From: CAZKUR01 sp964556005
Lineage (GTDB): Bacteria > Bacteroidota > Ignavibacteria > Ignavibacteriales > Ignavibacteriaceae
Length of the DNA stretch: 17,057 nt
NCBI GenBank assembly: GCA_964556005.1
Contig: CAZKUR010000087.1
Span: 1-17,057 of the forward strand
Direction: 5' to 3'
Shown: positions 15,562-17,057 of the stretch, in pieces
How positions within the stretch are numbered: position 1 is the stretch's first letter
How the letters are laid out: the number at the start of each line of letters is the position of its first letter
Translations under genes and position numbers: made by a program
Notes under the pieces: model-generated
Told to the model about the DNA's origin: nothing
The model's input: the letters and a program-made list of their open reading frames with translations, nothing else
The model's database searches: none

Positions 15562-16686
15562 TTATTTCTTTTTGACAGAAGCATTTTCTTGCCTGGAAGT
15601 TATTAATTTAACATTCCCCGCTTCGTGAATGAGCGAATCGATAGTTTGGATTGGCATAATTGCATCAATACAATTCGGTTTAAAATGCTCTAACAAGTCA
15701 GCGTTTTTCGGTGTTAAGAATTTTTTTATATAATCTTTCATATTTTTTGCCAGCATTCCCGGAAAATCTAAAAATAAAACCCATGTGTTGTCATAAACTT
15801 CCGAGTAGTCAACATACAAAGTTCCTAATTTTTTATTACCCAGCCAATCTACACAAAACTCTATACCGCATCCTTCCAGCCAATCTGCATATATTGTATC
15901 TATTTTATGCGGCGCTTCTTTCGTGGTTTTATCCAAAACATTTTTCCTAAACTTAAACGGATATCGATAGGTTGAATCAAAGCTAAAATATTTAAATCTG
16001 CCGTAAGGATAAAAATCAGATACAGTCAAAGTTCTTTTCAGAAAAACCGTATCGAGAAAAACCGATCGACGGGTGAGGGTGTCAATTGCTGCATATCTCA
16101 GCACCGCCTTTATCGTACATACCTTTTTACTTGAATCTTCTTTTTGGTGATTTTTATCCAGCGCCATTCTGAATCTTACGGAGTATTGCGGAATATTTAT
16201 ACCCCAAGCTTTTCTCTTGTATTCTTTTGCCTGGTAATAATGCGGTCCGTATATAAGCGAATCTGCAGAACCATTTATTCCTAAAGTTGACCAGCAATGA
16301 ACTCCTTTCCATGATGCAGCTTTACCATATTTATGTTTTACTCCAATTTTTGATAAGTTGGTTTGATTCTCCTCTGCCTGCCATTTCGAATAATAGGCAG
16401 TTGCGTAACTATTAAGCCACCCGGCTTCAGTGTCGCTTAATGTTAATTGCTCCCGGTTTGATAAAAAATAGTTAATATTCTCCTGTGCCTTCCGATTTTT
16501 ATTGTCCTCGGTACTACTGCTATCGGCGCTAAGTAATCCTCCTTTCTTCCCTTTTTTAGTAAGAGACGAATTAATTATTAACTTGTTTTCAGCTAATCTC
16601 TTTTGTGCATTTATTGAATGTGAGTATGCCATAACCAAAAAAAGAACTAATACAATGTTTAATATTTGTGATAATTTTTGTTTCAT
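15562..16686 (-). CDS. Unrecognised secreted protein of 374 aa
   Basis: A signal peptide covers residues 1-28 (hydrophobic core ILNIVLVLFLVMA, ending INAQ). A lysine- and serine-rich linker (about 30-70) follows, then a mixed region rich in Trp, Tyr and Phe. Notable stretches are ASWKGVHCWSTLGINGS, IYGPHYYQAKEYKRKAWG and YGRFKYFSFDSTYRYPFKF. There are four cysteines after the signal peptide, two of them close together (GCGIEFC). No sorting domain, lipobox or membrane anchor is present. The aromatic-rich beta pattern resembles carbohydrate-binding or hydrolase accessory domains, but I see no motif that proves this. It starts 24 nt after the upstream type IX cargo gene, with a weak ribosome-binding site (GGATTAG), so the two probably share a transcript. 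Confidence 0.8.
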   Translation of the reverse strand: MKQKLSQILNIVLVLFLVMAYSHSINAQKRLAENKLIINSSLTKKGKKGGLLSADSSSTEDNKNRKAQENINYFLSNREQLTLSDTEAGWLNSYATAYYSKWQAEENQTNLSKIGVKHKYGKAASWKGVHCWSTLGINGSADSLIYGPHYYQAKEYKRKAWGINIPQYSVRFRMALDKNHQKEDSSKKVCTIKAVLRYAAIDTLTRRSVFLDTVFLKRTLTVSDFYPYGRFKYFSFDSTYRYPFKFRKNVLDKTTKEAPHKIDTIYADWLEGCGIEFCVDWLGNKKLGTLYVDYSEVYDNTWVLFLDFPGMLAKNMKDYIKKFLTPKNADLLEHFKPNCIDAIMPIQTIDSLIHEAGNVKLITSRQENASVKKK

Positions 16687-16710
16687 ATTTTCTAATCCAT
16701 ACTTTAAAAA

Positions 16711-17057
16711 TTATTTTAAAAGTATCATCTTCTTCACATCCGAAAATACGGGAATTCCTCTATTATTACTTACCATTATCTGGTAAATGTACACTCCACT
16801 TGCCAATGCGCTTAAATAAGCGGAAAAATTTCTTCCGGCCGTCGGACTTCCGGCTTCCGACTTCCGATCTCCGTACTCTACTTCATGATAGCCTGAACTT
16901 TGATAACTATTAACGAGAGTTTCAACAACCGCTCCCTTTATGTCATAAACATATAGCTTAACGTATCCGCTCTCTTTTAGTGTGTAACCTATTTTTGTTG
17001 TTGGATTAAATGGATTTGGATAGTTTTGATATAACCTATAATTCCTTATCACTATAG
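16711..17057 (-). CDS. Type IX-secreted protein, C-terminal sorting domain only (5' end outside window)
   Basis: The frame is open to the window edge. The GTG at 17052 is internal to the domain lead-in and not a likely start, so this is the 3' end of a larger gene. It reads YRLYQNYPNPFNPTTKIGY, then YVKLYVYDIKGAVVETLVN, then GVYIYQI and a final KKMILLK, a complete Por/type IX sorting domain. Between the strand GYHEVEY and the conserved ASGVYIYQ is an extra, low-conservation stretch (GDRKSEAGSPTAGRNFSAY) that the other sorting domain in this window lacks. It is encoded by the heptamer array at 16831-16873. The catalytic or binding part of this cargo protein lies outside. Confidence 0.9.
   Translation of the reverse strand, partial: IVIRNYRLYQNYPNPFNPTTKIGYTLKESGYVKLYVYDIKGAVVETLVNSYQSSGYHEVEYGDRKSEAGSPTAGRNFSAYLSALASGVYIYQIMVSNNRGIPVFSDVKKMILLK
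16831..16873. repeat. Heptamer array (RCTTCCG type) inside the second sorting-domain coding region
   Basis: Units read TCTTCCG, an 8-bp imperfect unit (GCCGTCGG), then ACTTCCG, GCTTCCG, ACTTCCG and ATCTCCG. The TCCG half is shared with the AAATCCG units at 13473-13500. On the minus strand the array encodes part of the extra loop of the sorting domain. Confidence 0.8.

Overview
The window is AT-rich, and every gene I can support lies on the minus strand, so transcription runs from right to left. Two proteins end in a type IX secretion (Por) sorting domain with the motif YPNPFNPxTKIG. Together with the GWxTD protein, the carboxypeptidase-regulatory-like domains and the VCBS/ASPIC protein, this points to the Bacteroidota/Chlorobiota/Ignavibacteriota group. 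The wording of the sorting domains (for example NLGREVATLVNE) looks most like Ignavibacteria. That assignment is inference from protein style, with no marker gene present.

Right end (13293-17057): an envelope or secretion block. It holds the C-terminal piece of a type IX cargo protein cut by the window edge, an unrecognised secreted protein of 374 aa, and a type IX cargo with a seven-repeat FG-GAP/VCBS propeller, an ASPIC/UnbV domain and a sorting domain. It ends at a strong hairpin terminator (13211-13246).

Middle (8692-12571): a compact energy-metabolism operon, etfB-etfA-acyl-CoA dehydrogenase (573 aa)-70 aa protein, with gaps of 6, 7 and 24 nt. The dehydrogenase would oxidise an acyl-CoA and pass electrons to the EtfAB flavoprotein encoded beside it. 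A second acyl-CoA dehydrogenase (417 aa, 1265-2518) lies further left. It carries its likely catalytic glutamate in the isovaleryl-/long-chain-type position rather than the usual one.

Left (1-8153): mostly envelope proteins. These are a lipoprotein with a carboxypeptidase-regulatory-like domain, a translationally coupled pair (carboxypeptidase-regulatory-like protein then GWxTD/TPR protein), a small multi-helix membrane protein started by TTG, and the first 25 codons of another lipoprotein at the left edge. Between 5886 and 7430 is about 1.5 kb without an intact gene. It contains short protein-like reading fragments broken by stops and a frameshift, plus a nested palindrome.

The most unusual structural signal is a set of three separate arrays with an exact 7-bp period but different units. 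One is intergenic (1135-1231), and one sits inside each of the two type IX sorting-domain coding regions (13473-13500 and 16831-16873). I see no CRISPR array, rRNA, tRNA, intact insertion sequence or defence system.
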